A stretch of DNA of 64,000 nt, taken from positions 1 through 64,000 of the forward strand of contig NZ_QOCG01000032.1 in NCBI RefSeq assembly GCF_003318235.1, written 5' to 3'. Position numbers and translations under genes: made by a program. The notes under the pieces were generated by a model. It was not told the DNA's origin. It saw nothing but the letters and a program-made list of their open reading frames with translations, and searched no databases. Of this stretch, positions 49,419-59,893 are shown piece after piece (within the stretch, counting starts at the first letter, position 1; every line of letters starts with the position of its first letter). Source of the stretch: Loktanella sp. D2R18. GTDB lineage: Bacteria > Pseudomonadota > Alphaproteobacteria > Rhodobacterales > Rhodobacteraceae.

Positions 49419-50633
49419 GTGACTGTTTCACCGCTTGCCCCCGCGCAATTTCCGGACCTTCCGGAAATTGACGGCGTCACTTTTGCGTCAGCCGCAGCCG
49501 GTGTACGCTACGCTGGACGTACCGACGTGATGTTGGCTTGCCTTTCCGCCGGCAGCGCGATTGCCGGCGTCTTCACCCGTTCCGCGACGCGGTCAGCAAA
49601 TGTATTAGATTGTCAGGCGAAATTGGGCGGTGACCCAAGCGGGCCAGCGGCGATTATTGTGAATTCCGGAAACTCAAATGCGTTCACAGGAAAGCGTGGC
49701 GACGATAGTGTTGTCGCGATTTGCGATGCCGTGGCATCAACGTTGTCAATTGACGCCGCGCGCGTCTTTACTGCGTCAACCGGGGTGATTGGCGAACGGC
49801 TTCCGCATGATCGGATTACAGCAAAAATCGCAGAGCTTGCGGCGAACCAAAGCGCGGACAAGATCGAAGACGCGGCGCGCGCCATCATGACCACAGACAC
49901 CTTTCCCAAAGGCGCGAGTACAACGGTGATAATCGCCGGCAAACCCGTGAAAATCGCCGGAATCGCCAAAGGTTCAGGCATGATCGCTCCCGATATGGCG
50001 ACAATGCTGGTTTATCTGTTCACCGATGCCAAAATTGCCCAAACCGATTTGCAGCAAGTCGTCAGCGAACAGAACGACAAAACCTTCAACTGCATCACGG
50101 TTGATAGCGATACGTCTACTTCTGACAGTCTTATTCTTGCGGCAACTGGCGCATCTGACGTCGATGTCACTGGAAACAGCGATTTCGTTGATGCACTACA
50201 CGGCGTGATGCTTGATCTTTCACATCAAGTCGTGCGCGACGGCGAAGGCGCGACCAAGTTCGTGACTGTCGATGTCACCGGTGCTGCCGATGCCAAAGAT
50301 GCGCGCAAAGTCGCCATGGCCATTGCCAATTCACCCTTGGTCAAAACCGCCGTCGCAGGCGAGGACGCCAATTGGGGCCGTATCGTCATGGCGGTCGGGA
50401 AATCTGGGGCTGCGGCAGATCGTGATCGTTTATCCATTCGCTTTGGTGATATTCTCGTCGCTGAAAGCGGCTGGCGCGCACCCGATTATTCCGAAGAGGT
50501 CGCGAGCGCCTATATGAAGAACCAAGAGCTAACGATTGGTGTCGATCTTGGGCTTGGAACCGGCGCATCAACCGTTTGGACCTGCGACTTGACCCACGGC
50601 TATATCGATATCAACGCGGATTATCGGTCGTGA
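49419..50633 (+). CDS. argJ: Glutamate N-acetyltransferase / amino-acid acetyltransferase
   Basis: 404 residues. It recycles acetyl groups between acetylornithine and glutamate in arginine synthesis. The precursor cleaves itself before the nucleophile Thr in GMIAPDMATMLVYLFTDA near residue 195, giving alpha and beta chains. Other conserved parts are IVNSGNSNAFTGKRG and AGEDANWGRIVMAVGKSG. The start at 49419 is a GTG four bases after the parvulin stop. It overlaps mutT by four bases (GTGA). Confidence 0.94.
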   Translation: MTVSPLAPAQFPDLPEIDGVTFASAAAGVRYAGRTDVMLACLSAGSAIAGVFTRSATRSANVLDCQAKLGGDPSGPAAIIVNSGNSNAFTGKRGDDSVVAICDAVASTLSIDAARVFTASTGVIGERLPHDRITAKIAELAANQSADKIEDAARAIMTTDTFPKGASTTVIIAGKPVKIAGIAKGSGMIAPDMATMLVYLFTDAKIAQTDLQQVVSEQNDKTFNCITVDSDTSTSDSLILAATGASDVDVTGNSDFVDALHGVMLDLSHQVVRDGEGATKFVTVDVTGAADAKDARKVAMAIANSPLVKTAVAGEDANWGRIVMAVGKSGAAADRDRLSIRFGDILVAESGWRAPDYSEEVASAYMKNQELTIGVDLGLGTGASTVWTCDLTHGYIDINADYRS

Positions 50634-51028
50634 AGACCGTGCTTGTCTCCGCAGTTGCCTTGATTGATCCTGACGGGCGCGTGCTTTTAGCACAGCGCCC
50701 TGCGGGCAAATCTATGGCCGGGCTATGGGAATTTCCTGGCGGCAAAATTGAACCAGGTGAAACGCCCGAAGCCGCGCTCATCCGCGAACTGCACGAAGAG
50801 CTTGGCATTGAAACATGGGGTTCATGCCTTGCGCCGCTTACTTTCGCGAGCCACAGCTATGATGATTTTCACCTGCTGATGCCGCTGTTTGCCTGTCGTA
50901 AATGGGATGGCACACCACAGGCTCGCGAGGGTCAGGTACTGAAATGGGTGCGCCCAAATGATATGCGCGATTACCCAATGCCAGCGGCAGATGTGCCGCT
51001 AATCCCCATCTTGCGCGACTGGTTATAA
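50630..51028 (+). CDS. mutT: (d)NTP pyrophosphohydrolase MutT
   Basis: 132 residues. The Nudix box is GGKIEPGETPEAALIRELHE then ELGIE near residue 38, preceded by RPAGKSMAGLWEFPG. MutT removes 8-oxo-dGTP. The GTG at 50630 overlaps the argJ TGA, so it is translationally coupled; a longer frame lies inside argJ. A terminator follows. Confidence 0.9.
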   Translation: MKTVLVSAVALIDPDGRVLLAQRPAGKSMAGLWEFPGGKIEPGETPEAALIRELHEELGIETWGSCLAPLTFASHSYDDFHLLMPLFACRKWDGTPQAREGQVLKWVRPNDMRDYPMPAADVPLIPILRDWL

Positions 51029-51033
51029 ACGAC

Positions 51034-51061
51034 AAAGGGCGGCCCGCTGGACCGCCCCTTT
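51034..51061. terminator. Terminator between mutT and infB
   Basis: GGGCGG and CCGCCC pair around a nine-base loop, flanked by AAA and TTT. It separates the convergent mutT and infB genes and can serve both strands. Confidence 0.75.
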
Positions 51062-51081
51062 ATTTATTGACGTTATGCCCC

Positions 51082-53577
51082 CTACAGGTTGCGTTCGACT
51101 TCTTCACGCTCGAAGATTTCGATCACATCGTCTGGGCGGATATCGTCGTAGTTTTCAAACGCCATACCACATTCTTGACCTGACTGCACTTCGGGGACTT
51201 CATCCTTGAAGCGTTTCAGTGTCTTCAGCGTACCTTCGTGGATAACCACGTTGTCGCGCAGTAGGCGCACACCAGCTGAGCGGCGTGCGACACCTTCGGT
51301 GACGATACAGCCGGCAACCTTACCGACGTTCGATACCTTAAAGACTTCTTTGATGGACGCGTAACCGATGAATTTCTCGCGAATCTCAGCGGAAAGCAAA
51401 CCAGAGGCCGCTGCCTTAACATCGTCCACAAGATCGTAGATCACCGAATAATAACGGATCTCAACGCCTTTTTGGTTGGCTGTGTTCCGTGCAGATGTGT
51501 TTGCACGTACGTTAAAGCCAAACACTGGGGCGCCCGATGCTTCGGCCAGACCAATGTCGGTTTCTGTGATCGCGCCAACGCCCGAATGCAGAACCCGCAC
51601 GCGGACTTCGTCGTTACCGATTTTCTCCATCGCTTGCACGATCGCTTCGGCAGAGCCCTGCACATCGGCTTTAACGACCACAGGCAATTCGTTGACGTTT
51701 TCGTTTTGCTTGGCGTTTGCCATCAACTGTTCAAGCGTCGTCGCAGCACCCGCCGCAGCACGTTTTTCTTTCGCTGCCTTTTCACGATATTCCGCGATTT
51801 CACGTGCTTGCGCGTCGGTATCAACCACGTTCAGCACGTCGCCCGCTTCGGGTGTGCCATTGAGGCCAAGAACCTCGACAGGCACGGCAGGGCCAGCTTC
51901 AGTCACGCGCTCACCTTTATCATTGATCAACGCACGGACCTTACCGTGCTGTTCACCAACAACAAAAATGTCGCCTTGGCGCAGGGTACCGTTTTGGATC
52001 AAAACAGTTGCGACCGGACCGCGACCAACATCAAGCTGCGCCTCGATCACCGCACCTTCGGCAGAACGATTAGGGTTGGCTTTCAGTTCTAGAATTTCAG
52101 CCTGTAACGCAATCGCTTCAAGCAACGTATCCAGACCTTGGCCTGTCATCGCTGACACTTCGACGTCTTGCACATCGCCAGACATCTTTTCAACAATCAC
52201 CTCGTGTTGCAACAAATCTGTACGTACTTTGTCGGCGTTTGCTGCTGGCTTATCGATCTTGTTGATCGCGACAATCATCGGTACTTTCGCGGCTTTCGCG
52301 TGATTAATCGCCTCGATGGTTTGTGGCATCACCGCATCATCAGCAGCCACAACAAGTACAACAATATCAGTCACATGCGCACCGCGTGACCGCATTGACG
52401 TAAACGCCGCGTGACCCGGTGTATCAAGGAATGACAAAACAGCACCGCTGTCTGTTGTCACCTGATAAGCACCGATATGCTGTGTGATCCCGCCAGCTTC
52501 GCCAGCGACAACTTTTGCATTCCGGATCGCATCAAGAAGTGATGTTTTACCATGGTCAACATGGCCCATGATCGTGATGATCGGCGGACGCGGTTGCAGA
52601 TCTTTTGGATCATCATCAATCTTGGTGATCACATCTTCGACGTCCGCATCAGAAACGCGGACAACGGTGTGGCCAAATTCTTCGATGATCAGCTCGGCTG
52701 TGTCCGCGTCGATGGTTTGGTTCTGGGTCGCCATGATGCCATTTGTCATCAAGGCCTTTACCACATCTGCCACACGTTCGGACATCCGGTTTGCCAATTC
52801 TGAAACGGTGATCGCTTCGGGCAGGGCAACGTCGCGGAATACCTTTTCACGCTCAGCCGAAACACCCATTGCTTTGGCGCGGGCACGGTCTTGTTTACGC
52901 TTCATCGCAGCCATTGAACGCTGACGGCCACCTTCGCGGCCTGCCGTTGCATTGTTGAGCGTTAGCTTACCAGAACGACGGCCATCGTTGGCGCCACCAC
53001 GACCGGGTTTTGCTTTGGCTGCTTTGTCACGGCTTGGTGCGTCGCGGTCTGTTTTACGTGGCGCAGAAGATGGGCGTGTAACGGCGGTTTCGCCAGGCGC
53101 GGCAGCGGCAGCAGGGGCAGCGGCGGGCGCATCTGCTTTGGCTTTAGCTTTTGCAGCTTCGGCACGCTTGCGTTCTTCTTCTTCGGCTTTTGCCTTAGCG
53201 CGCTCCTCGCGGGCTTTTTCTTCAGCTTCTTTTGCTTCGATCTCGGCGCGGCGTGCTTCGCGTTCAGCGGCGCGGGCTTTTTCTTCGGCTTCGCGCTTTG
53301 CTTTTTCTTCTGTCTCGCGGGCCTTCGCCATCGCGAGCGCCTTCATCCGGCGTTCGAGTTCGACATCTGAAATGCCTGCAGGACGTTTTGAAGGGTCGCC
53401 ACCAATGGGGCCGGAACCACCTGTTGGTTTGGCTGCGCCGGGTTTTGGTACCACAACGCGTTTACGCTTGGTTTCCACCACGACATTCTTGGTCCGCCCA
53501 TGGCTAAAACTTTGTTTCACGTTGCTTGGACGCGAACCACCGAGACCGAGTGTCTTTTTACCGTCGTTATCGCTCAT
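51082..53577 (-). CDS. infB: Translation initiation factor IF-2
   Basis: 831 residues. A long Ala/Lys/Glu-rich N-terminal region (about 90-200, coiled and repetitive) precedes the G domain: [27 protein letters not shown] and NKIDKP. Domain II and the C-terminal fMet-tRNA binding domain ([18 protein letters not shown]) follow. It places initiator tRNA on the 30S subunit. The start at 53577 overlaps the stop of the upstream YlxR-type gene by four bases. Last gene of the rimP-nusA-ylxR-infB operon; rbfA is not in the window. Confidence 0.96.
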   Translation of the reverse strand: MSDNDGKKTLGLGGSRPSNVKQSFSHGRTKNVVVETKRKRVVVPKPGAAKPTGGSGPIGGDPSKRPAGISDVELERRMKALAMAKARETEEKAKREAEEKARAAEREARRAEIEAKEAEEKAREERAKAKAEEEERKRAEAAKAKAKADAPAAAPAAAAAPGETAVTRPSSAPRKTDRDAPSRDKAAKAKPGRGGANDGRRSGKLTLNNATAGREGGRQRSMAAMKRKQDRARAKAMGVSAEREKVFRDVALPEAITVSELANRMSERVADVVKALMTNGIMATQNQTIDADTAELIIEEFGHTVVRVSDADVEDVITKIDDDPKDLQPRPPIITIMGHVDHGKTSLLDAIRNAKVVAGEAGGITQHIGAYQVTTDSGAVLSFLDTPGHAAFTSMRSRGAHVTDIVVLVVAADDAVMPQTIEAINHAKAAKVPMIVAINKIDKPAANADKVRTDLLQHEVIVEKMSGDVQDVEVSAMTGQGLDTLLEAIALQAEILELKANPNRSAEGAVIEAQLDVGRGPVATVLIQNGTLRQGDIFVVGEQHGKVRALINDKGERVTEAGPAVPVEVLGLNGTPEAGDVLNVVDTDAQAREIAEYREKAAKEKRAAAGAATTLEQLMANAKQNENVNELPVVVKADVQGSAEAIVQAMEKIGNDEVRVRVLHSGVGAITETDIGLAEASGAPVFGFNVRANTSARNTANQKGVEIRYYSVIYDLVDDVKAAASGLLSAEIREKFIGYASIKEVFKVSNVGKVAGCIVTEGVARRSAGVRLLRDNVVIHEGTLKTLKRFKDEVPEVQSGQECGMAFENYDDIRPDDVIEIFEREEVERNL

Positions 53578-54209
53578 TTAGCTTCTATATCCTTCCCGGA
53601 GGCCGTATCGCCACCGTCCACTTCGCGTAAGCCACGTAGCCTTGTGGCTTCCTCTACAACACGATTGCTGAGTCCGCCAGTCGCAAGCGCGCCATGTATC
53701 ACACTTTGCCGCCCAAAAGCCAAACCCAATTCTTCGGCTGTGAAGCAGCCAAAGTACCGGGCACCTTCAGGCGTCCATAATTTTGCTTTGCCCCGTTCGG
53801 ACCCATTAGAGGCCTGAACCAAGACTCGAACCCGCTCGCCACCAGCGAGCCATCCTTTAACCTTTTCAAACCCACAGACCGCGCGGCCCGATTTACGCGT
53901 CATCGCGATCAAATCCACCGCGTGACGTGAAATTTGCCGTTCTACTTCGGCGGTCAGACCGTCAGGAACGGTGACCGCTTGTTTGGCAGAGCGTGAAAAC
54001 TGCCCTTTGTTTGCCGCATCTAACGCTTCGCGTGTTGACGAAACATACATGCCGCGGCCGGGCAATTTACCAAGAACATCGGGATAGACCTGATCATCGG
54101 GCCCCACAACAAACCGAACCAGCCCAGCCTTTGGCTGCGCTTCGCCGGTGACGATACACTTACGTGTCGCCGCGTCATCTTTTGCTTTGTTGTGGCCGCC
54201 ACGCGCCAT
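53574..54209 (-). CDS. YlxR/L7Ae fusion RNA-binding protein
   Basis: 211 residues. The N-terminal YlxR (DUF448) domain has [20 protein letters not shown] and [11 protein letters not shown]. The C-terminal half (about 100-190) is L7Ae/L30e-like, with [20 protein letters not shown]. The fusion is usual in alphaproteobacteria. It probably binds RNA or RNase P. It lies between nusA (24 bases) and infB (four-base overlap). Confidence 0.88.
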   Translation of the reverse strand: MARGGHNKAKDDAATRKCIVTGEAQPKAGLVRFVVGPDDQVYPDVLGKLPGRGMYVSSTREALDAANKGQFSRSAKQAVTVPDGLTAEVERQISRHAVDLIAMTRKSGRAVCGFEKVKGWLAGGERVRVLVQASNGSERGKAKLWTPEGARYFGCFTAEELGLAFGRQSVIHGALATGGLSNRVVEEATRLRGLREVDGGDTASGKDIEAK

Positions 54210-54233
54210 GATCTATTCCCTCAAAGGGCCTGA

Positions 54234-55844
54234 TTAGGCCTCTTCTTCCTCTGTCAGTTCTTCTTCTTCGGCCTCAGCTTCAAGCTCAGCCGGATCAACC
54301 CAGCCCAACATGACGCGAGCGGTCATGACCATGTTTTGCGCTTCTTCCAAAGACACTTCAAACGGTTCCAGAACGCCGTCATCTTTGCTGCGCTCGCCAT
54401 CGACGATGGTCCAGCCGCCAGCCAGTTCCCAGTCTGCGCAGGTTGCAAAATCTTCCAGCGTTTTCACGCCGTCTTTGCCCAGTGCTTCTAGCATATCTGG
54501 AGTCAGGCCTTCGAAGTTCACAAGGCTGTCTTCAACACCCAACGCGCGGGCTGCATCCATTGCTTTTTTCGCTTTGGCTTCAAGATAGTCGCGCGCACGT
54601 GCCTGCAATTCGCTGGCAGTATCGCCGTCAACGCCTTCAATCACGGTCAGTTCGTCAACTTCGACATAGGCCACCTCTTCGAGGTTTGTGAACCCTTCGG
54701 AAACCAATAGTTGGGCAAAGAACTCGTCCAGATCAAGAGTGTCCATGAACAATTTCGTGCGCAGCTCAAACTCCGCCTGACGACGCTTGCTCTCTTCTTC
54801 TTCGGTCAGAATGTCGATGTCCAAGCCAGTCAATTGTGACGCAAGGCGCACGTTTTGGCCACGACGGCCAATCGCCAATGACAGCTGTTCGTCAGGAACA
54901 ACAACTTCGATTTTGCCAGCTTCTTCGTCTAGAACAACTTTGGATACTTCGGCCGGCTGCAACGCGTTCACAAGGAAAGTCGGCATGTCTTCATTCCAAG
55001 GAATGATGTCGATCTTTTCGCCCTGCAATTCGTTCACAACAGCCTGAACACGTGATCCGCGCATACCGACGCAGGCACCGACAGGATCAATAGAGTTATC
55101 GTACGAAATCACAGCAATTTTCGCGCGTGAACCCGGGTCGCGGGCAACGGCCTTAATGTCGATCACGCCTTCATAGATTTCAGGCACTTCCATTTTGAAC
55201 AGCTCGGCCATGAACTCTGGCGCTGTCCGTGAAAGGAAAATCTGCGGTCCGCGCTGTTCGCGACGAACTTCTTTGATGTAGCAGCGGATACGGTCGTTCG
55301 GGCGGTAAGCCTCGCGGCCGATCTTTTCGTTGCGACGCAAGACAGCTTCGCCAGCGCCCACATCCACGATGACGTTGCCGTATTCTTCGCGCTTAACCAG
55401 CGCGTTGATGATTGTGCCGGCCTTGTCTTTGAATTCTTCGTATTGCTTGTCACGCTCCGCTTCGCGGACTTTTTGCAAGATCACCTGCTTGGCAGATTGC
55501 GCAGCGATCCGACCCAGTTCAACAGGTGGGACTTCTTCGACGAACTGCTGCCCCACTTCGGGATCTTCCATGTATTCGCGGGCTTGCTCGACGGTGAATT
55601 CAGCCTGATAGTTTTCAAGCTCTTCTTCCTCAACAACCGTACGCACACGTGTAAACGTGGCTTTACCGGTCTTACGGTCGATATCCACACGGATGTCCAT
55701 TTCAGCGCCGTAGCGAGACTTTGCAGCCCGCGCGAGCGATTCTTCCATCGCTTCAACAACCAAGCCGGGCTCGATGTTTTTTTCACGTGCGACGGCTTCG
55801 GCCGTTTGCAAAAGCTCCAGCTGGTTCGCGGAAGTATATGCCAT
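54234..55844 (-). CDS. nusA: Transcription termination/antitermination factor NusA
   Basis: 536 residues. The N-terminal RNA polymerase-binding domain is followed by S1 (about 130-200), KH1 and KH2 (GACVGMRGSRVQAVVNELQG and SLAIGRRGQNVRLASQL). Two C-terminal acidic repeat-like domains follow (VDELTVIEGVDGDTASELQ, then LTPDMLEALGKDGVKTLED), and the tail is Glu-rich. The ATG at 55844 shares one base with the rimP stop. Confidence 0.95.
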   Translation of the reverse strand: MAYTSANQLELLQTAEAVAREKNIEPGLVVEAMEESLARAAKSRYGAEMDIRVDIDRKTGKATFTRVRTVVEEEELENYQAEFTVEQAREYMEDPEVGQQFVEEVPPVELGRIAAQSAKQVILQKVREAERDKQYEEFKDKAGTIINALVKREEYGNVIVDVGAGEAVLRRNEKIGREAYRPNDRIRCYIKEVRREQRGPQIFLSRTAPEFMAELFKMEVPEIYEGVIDIKAVARDPGSRAKIAVISYDNSIDPVGACVGMRGSRVQAVVNELQGEKIDIIPWNEDMPTFLVNALQPAEVSKVVLDEEAGKIEVVVPDEQLSLAIGRRGQNVRLASQLTGLDIDILTEEEESKRRQAEFELRTKLFMDTLDLDEFFAQLLVSEGFTNLEEVAYVEVDELTVIEGVDGDTASELQARARDYLEAKAKKAMDAARALGVEDSLVNFEGLTPDMLEALGKDGVKTLEDFATCADWELAGGWTIVDGERSKDDGVLEPFEVSLEEAQNMVMTARVMLGWVDPAELEAEAEEEELTEEEEA

Positions 55845-56419
55845 CAGGTGTTCTCCTCACCATCAATTATGGTTTCAATCTCATCAAATTGGGCTTCGTC
55901 GATTTGGCCCGCATCTTTACGACCGCGCAAAACATCGCGGATCAATTCATCTGTCAGTACCAGTTTGGCGTCTGACAGCCATTCAAATTTCAGACCAATC
56001 GTCCCTTCGGGGATCGTGATCAACACTTCGTCACCTTCAACGCCAGCAAGCGGGCCTTTGAAACGGCGACGGCCATCAATCAATTCGTCGGTTTCGATCT
56101 TGGCCTCAAAGCCTTCCCATTGCGCGAAATCTTTGAACCGTGTCAGCGGGCGGTCAATGCCCGGGCTAGAGACTTCAAGGTTATAAACATCAACAATCGG
56201 GTCTTCGACATCCAAAACCGCGCTCAGCGCCGTGGACACATGCCCGCAATCGTCGACTTCCATCGTGCCATCAGGCTTTTGCACCATGATTTGCAGGATG
56301 CTTTCCTTGCCAGTCATCAAACGCACACGCACGACTTCGAACCCCATGTCTTCGACGACGGGGGTGATAATTTCAGCGATACGGCGGTCAATGGCCGCTT
56401 TGGCGATCAGGTCGTTCAT
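55844..56419 (-). CDS. rimP: Ribosome maturation factor RimP
   Basis: 191 residues. [20 protein letters not shown] starts the N-terminal domain, with [10 protein letters not shown]; the central [20 protein letters not shown] and [17 protein letters not shown] are family hallmarks. It helps 30S assembly. The ATG at 56419 was chosen because the longer frame crosses a terminator hairpin at 56434-56458. First gene of the nusA-infB operon. Confidence 0.92.
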   Translation of the reverse strand: MNDLIAKAAIDRRIAEIITPVVEDMGFEVVRVRLMTGKESILQIMVQKPDGTMEVDDCGHVSTALSAVLDVEDPIVDVYNLEVSSPGIDRPLTRFKDFAQWEGFEAKIETDELIDGRRRFKGPLAGVEGDEVLITIPEGTIGLKFEWLSDAKLVLTDELIRDVLRGRKDAGQIDEAQFDEIETIIDGEENT

Positions 56420-56433
56420 ATCTCTCTCAAGCA

Positions 56434-56458
56434 CAAAAAAACGGGCGCGCGGCCCGTT
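56434..56458 (-). terminator. Hairpin with T-run directly before rimP
   Basis: AACGGGC and GCCCGTT pair around five bases, followed on the minus strand by TTTTTTT, 15 bases before the rimP ATG. It looks like a complete intrinsic terminator, so it could be an attenuator in the rimP leader. I find no tRNA gene upstream of it. Confidence 0.7.
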
Positions 56459-56579
56459 GATGTTTCCCGGTGGAACCTTGGGTTTGGAAGCCAACGTGCC
56501 GCTATTACCGACCATATACGCCCACGAAGGTGAGTCTGCAACCCCTTGCGGGCGCGATCAGTATCCAAACACCAAAGCC

Positions 56580-56608
56580 AAAACGCCCCACCTTTCGGCA
56601 GGGCGTTT
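56580..56608 (-). terminator. Terminator after the peptide-binding protein gene
   Basis: AAACGCCC and GGGCGTTT pair around a 12-base segment, followed by T residues on the minus strand, 23 bases past the stop. Confidence 0.75.
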
Positions 56609-56631
56609 CGATTGTATCAGTGGAGTAGCGT

Positions 56632-58173
56632 TTACGCGACAGACCAGCGCTCTGCCATACGTGCGTTATCCATCTGCCAGATGTTCCCAACAACTTCAGG
56701 AGATACGATCCGGTTGTTCACGGCTTGCACGTAGTTCGCGAACATTGGGATCAATGTGCCGCCTTCTGTGCTCAGGATTTGCTGCATTTCATAGTACTGA
56801 CCGCGGCGGACATCACTATCAAGTTCAGCGCGTGCATTTACCAGAAGCTCTTCGAAGCGTGGGTTATCCCACATGCTGTCATTCCATGGAACGCCAGCTG
56901 CATAGGCAGATGAGAACATCCAATCTTCGGTCGCGCGACCAGACCAGTAGCATGCGCAGAATGGCTTTTTCAGCCAAACGTTTGACCAGTAACCATCGGC
57001 AGGCTCTTGCACTACGTTGATATCAATGCCGCCCGCAGATGCAGATGCTTGGAACAATTGTGCAGCGTCTACAGCACCCTCAAACGCGGCATTTGACGCA
57101 GACAGATCAATGCTCAGACCATCAAGACCAGCCTGTTGCAAGTGATACCGCGCCTTATCGGGATCGTACGCCAGCTGCTCCATTTCAGCATGATAATACT
57201 GGTTCGCTGGGCCGATTGGGCTGTCGTTACCAACTTTACCGTGACCAAGCAGGATCTTGTCGACCATTTCCTGACGGTTGATGCCGTATTTCAGCGCCTG
57301 ACGCACGTTAACGTCGTCAAATGGGGCGGTGTTTGTGTGCATCGGGAAAGTGTAGTGCTGGTTGCCCGTTACTTCTTGGATACGCACAGCAGGATTGGCC
57401 TTAAGCAGTGCTTCAGCCTTAAAGTCGATCCGGTTTACCGCATCGACCTGACCCGTCAGCAATGCGTTCATACGCGCAGTGTTGTCGTTGATCGCGATGT
57501 ATTCGATTTCTTCGAAGAAACCAGCATCGTCACCTTTATAGTGGTTTTCGTAACGCTTACCGACAAAACGCACACCCGGATCAAATGCAGCAACTTCGTA
57601 AAGCCCTGTACCGATCCCTTTTTCGATCGCTTCTTCAATTTGGCCAGCGGGATAGATCAGCAGGTGATAGTCAGACATCAGATATGGGAAATCCGCGTTG
57701 CCAGATTCCAGTGTGAATTGCACCTGATGTTCGGTAATTTTAGTCATTTCAGTAATCGCTGCAACGATTGGCTGCGCGGCAGATTTAGAGCCTTCGACCA
57801 CGTGCATCTGAAGCGATTCAATCACATCGTCAGCACCAAATGCCTTGCCGTTGTGGAATGTCACACCTTGGCGCAGGTTAAATGTCCATACTTTTGCATC
57901 GGGACTTGCTTCCCAGCTTTCTGCCAATTCGCCCTTTAGTAGGCCATCTGCGCCGTTTTCAGTAAGACAATCAAACACACACCCCATGGCAGAGGCAATC
58001 ATGAACAAATCAGAGTGCGTGCGCCCATCCCAGCTGTCAGATGTGTTGGCACCGTTAAGGCCAGCGGTGAGTTTACCACCACGTGATTGCGCACGTGCAG
58101 GCAGGCCCGTCAGGCCCAGTACGCCAGCAGCGACACCCGTTTTCAATAGACCGCGTCTACTAATTCCATTCAT
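56632..58173 (-). CDS. ABC transporter substrate-binding protein, family 5 (peptide type)
   Basis: 513 residues of the DppA/OppA family. The N-terminus SRRGLLKTGVAAGVLGLTG has a twin-arginine motif, suggesting Tat export, with cleavage near ARAQ. The conserved ELAESWEASPDAKVWTFNLR and VTFHNGKAFGADDV regions are present. It binds a peptide or related solute in the periplasm. Unusually it is the last gene of the cluster, 73 bases after the ATPase, with its own terminator. The ATG at 58173 has AGGAG upstream. The substrate is not known. Confidence 0.9.
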   Translation of the reverse strand: MNGISRRGLLKTGVAAGVLGLTGLPARAQSRGGKLTAGLNGANTSDSWDGRTHSDLFMIASAMGCVFDCLTENGADGLLKGELAESWEASPDAKVWTFNLRQGVTFHNGKAFGADDVIESLQMHVVEGSKSAAQPIVAAITEMTKITEHQVQFTLESGNADFPYLMSDYHLLIYPAGQIEEAIEKGIGTGLYEVAAFDPGVRFVGKRYENHYKGDDAGFFEEIEYIAINDNTARMNALLTGQVDAVNRIDFKAEALLKANPAVRIQEVTGNQHYTFPMHTNTAPFDDVNVRQALKYGINRQEMVDKILLGHGKVGNDSPIGPANQYYHAEMEQLAYDPDKARYHLQQAGLDGLSIDLSASNAAFEGAVDAAQLFQASASAGGIDINVVQEPADGYWSNVWLKKPFCACYWSGRATEDWMFSSAYAAGVPWNDSMWDNPRFEELLVNARAELDSDVRRGQYYEMQQILSTEGGTLIPMFANYVQAVNNRIVSPEVVGNIWQMDNARMAERWSVA

Positions 58174-58246
58174 TTGTCATTCTCCTAGTTAGCTTGCTCG
58201 AGCGATAGTTTGCCCGTTTGTTCCATTCAAAAATAGACGATTCGTT

Positions 58247-59893
58247 TTACATCTTATCAACCGCAGCATCGCCGATATTATCTACACCGCGTTCCTCAAG
58301 CAGATTAGTGAGCCAATCTGGGTCCATTTCCGGGACCGAACTAAGCAACAAATCAGTATATGCATGGTGCGGCGGTTTGAACATATCGGCTTTTGGCCCT
58401 TGCTCCACAACGCGCCCATCTTTCATGACGACGACTTCATCCGCAATTGCGCGAACCGTCGCCAAATCATGGGTGATAAACATATAGGTCAGACCAAGAT
58501 TATCTTGCAAATTTGCCAAAAGCCGCAAAATGCCTTCGGCAACGAGCTGATCAAGTGCGGATGTGACCTCATCGCAGATAATAAACTTTGGCTCTGCGGC
58601 CAAAGCGCGGGCGATGCCGATCCGCTGTTTTTGGCCGCCTGAAAGCTCTGAAGGCAGACGGTTGTAGTATTCCGTCGGCTCTAGCTCAATTTGTTCTAGC
58701 AATTGGTCGACACGTTTGCGTTTTTCTGCACCTGTCAGACCTAGGTAGAATTGCACAGGTCGCGCAATAATTTGCCCAATCGACATGCGCGGGTTCAGCG
58801 CTGTGTCAGCCATTTGGTAAATCATCTGAACCTGACGCAGTTGATCTTTGCTGCGCTTCTTATAGCTGGCTGGCAGCGTTTCACCTTCAAGCAAAACCTG
58901 ACCCGCTGTTGGCGGCAGCAATCCGGTGATACACCGCGCTGTCGTGGATTTGCCTGAGCCAGATTCACCGACGACCGCGACGGTTCGCCCTGCATGCATA
59001 TCAAAGCTGACATCATGCAAGACCTTCGCGGTGCCATAAGATGCGTCAACATTCTTGATGCTGACCAACGGGACCGCACCTGTCGCAACGGCCGGTTTTT
59101 TTGGGCGTTCAAAGCTGCGTACGGCCCAGAGCGATTTTGTATATTCCTGTGTTGGCGCGCTCAACATCGTTCGGGTATCCGACGTTTCGACCTCGTCGCC
59201 CTTTAGCAAGACCTTAATCCGGTCGGACATTTGCGCAACAACAGCCAAGTCATGGGTGATATAAATCGCTGCCGTGCGAAATTGGGTCACAATATCACGG
59301 ATCGCGGAAAGCACCTCGATCTGCGTGGTCACATCAAGCGCCGTGGTTGGTTCATCAAAGATAATCAGATCAGGGCGGCACGACATCGCCATCGCAGTCA
59401 TCGCGCGCTGCAATTGCCCACCGGACACCTGATGCGGGTAGCGAAAGCCGATTTCATCTGGATTGGGCAACCGCAATTTGCGGTAAAGCTCCATCCCGTC
59501 TTCTTCACTTTCACCACGGTCCATAACCCCATGCTGCATCGGAGCCTCGACGTGCTGATCAATCAACCGGTGTGCGGGGTTAAAGCTGGCAGCCGCGGAT
59601 TGCGCAACATAAGCGATACGTTTGCCCAGCAGGCCACGTTTTACAGCGGCGGATGCAGTCAACAAATCAATACCGTCAAATTCCACGCTGCCGCCGCTAA
59701 TCCGAACGCCGTCACGGGTATACCCCATTGCGGCAAGGCCCATCGTTGATTTCCCAGCACCGGATTCACCGATAAGTCCCAGCACTTCGCCGCGGGCAAG
59801 GGTCAAATCAACACCGTTGATAATTGGGTTCCACGTCTCGTCGCTGCGGCCTTCGATCTCGACGCCGCGCATTTTCAAAAGCGGTTCAGTCAT
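58247..59893 (-). CDS. Peptide-type ABC transporter, fused double ATPase
   Basis: 548 residues with two complete nucleotide-binding domains in one chain, equal to DppD plus DppF. Domain one has LIGESGAGKSTMGLA and VSGGQLQRAMTAMA; domain two has VVGESGSGKSTTARC and LSGGQKQRIGIARAL, each with its own Walker B (LIIFDEPTTALD, FIICDEVTSALD). It powers uptake of peptide-like solutes. The second Walker B has V where P is usual, a small change. Overlaps the permease stop by four bases. Confidence 0.93.
   Translation of the reverse strand: MTEPLLKMRGVEIEGRSDETWNPIINGVDLTLARGEVLGLIGESGAGKSTMGLAAMGYTRDGVRISGGSVEFDGIDLLTASAAVKRGLLGKRIAYVAQSAAASFNPAHRLIDQHVEAPMQHGVMDRGESEEDGMELYRKLRLPNPDEIGFRYPHQVSGGQLQRAMTAMAMSCRPDLIIFDEPTTALDVTTQIEVLSAIRDIVTQFRTAAIYITHDLAVVAQMSDRIKVLLKGDEVETSDTRTMLSAPTQEYTKSLWAVRSFERPKKPAVATGAVPLVSIKNVDASYGTAKVLHDVSFDMHAGRTVAVVGESGSGKSTTARCITGLLPPTAGQVLLEGETLPASYKKRSKDQLRQVQMIYQMADTALNPRMSIGQIIARPVQFYLGLTGAEKRKRVDQLLEQIELEPTEYYNRLPSELSGGQKQRIGIARALAAEPKFIICDEVTSALDQLVAEGILRLLANLQDNLGLTYMFITHDLATVRAIADEVVVMKDGRVVEQGPKADMFKPPHHAYTDLLLSSVPEMDPDWLTNLLEERGVDNIGDAAVDKM

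Noticed and set aside
51476-53581. Long plus-strand open frames opposite infB
   Set aside because: Composition mirrors the repetitive Ala/Lys/Glu codons of infB; no ribosome sites or known domains.
56460-56580. Possible tRNA upstream of rimP
   Set aside because: In other bacteria a tRNA gene often lies here, but neither strand shows a T-arm GGTTCRA motif or a consistent acceptor stem.
57136-57939. 267-codon plus-strand frame opposite the peptide-binding protein
   Set aside because: Phe/Val/His-rich shadow of a well-supported gene.
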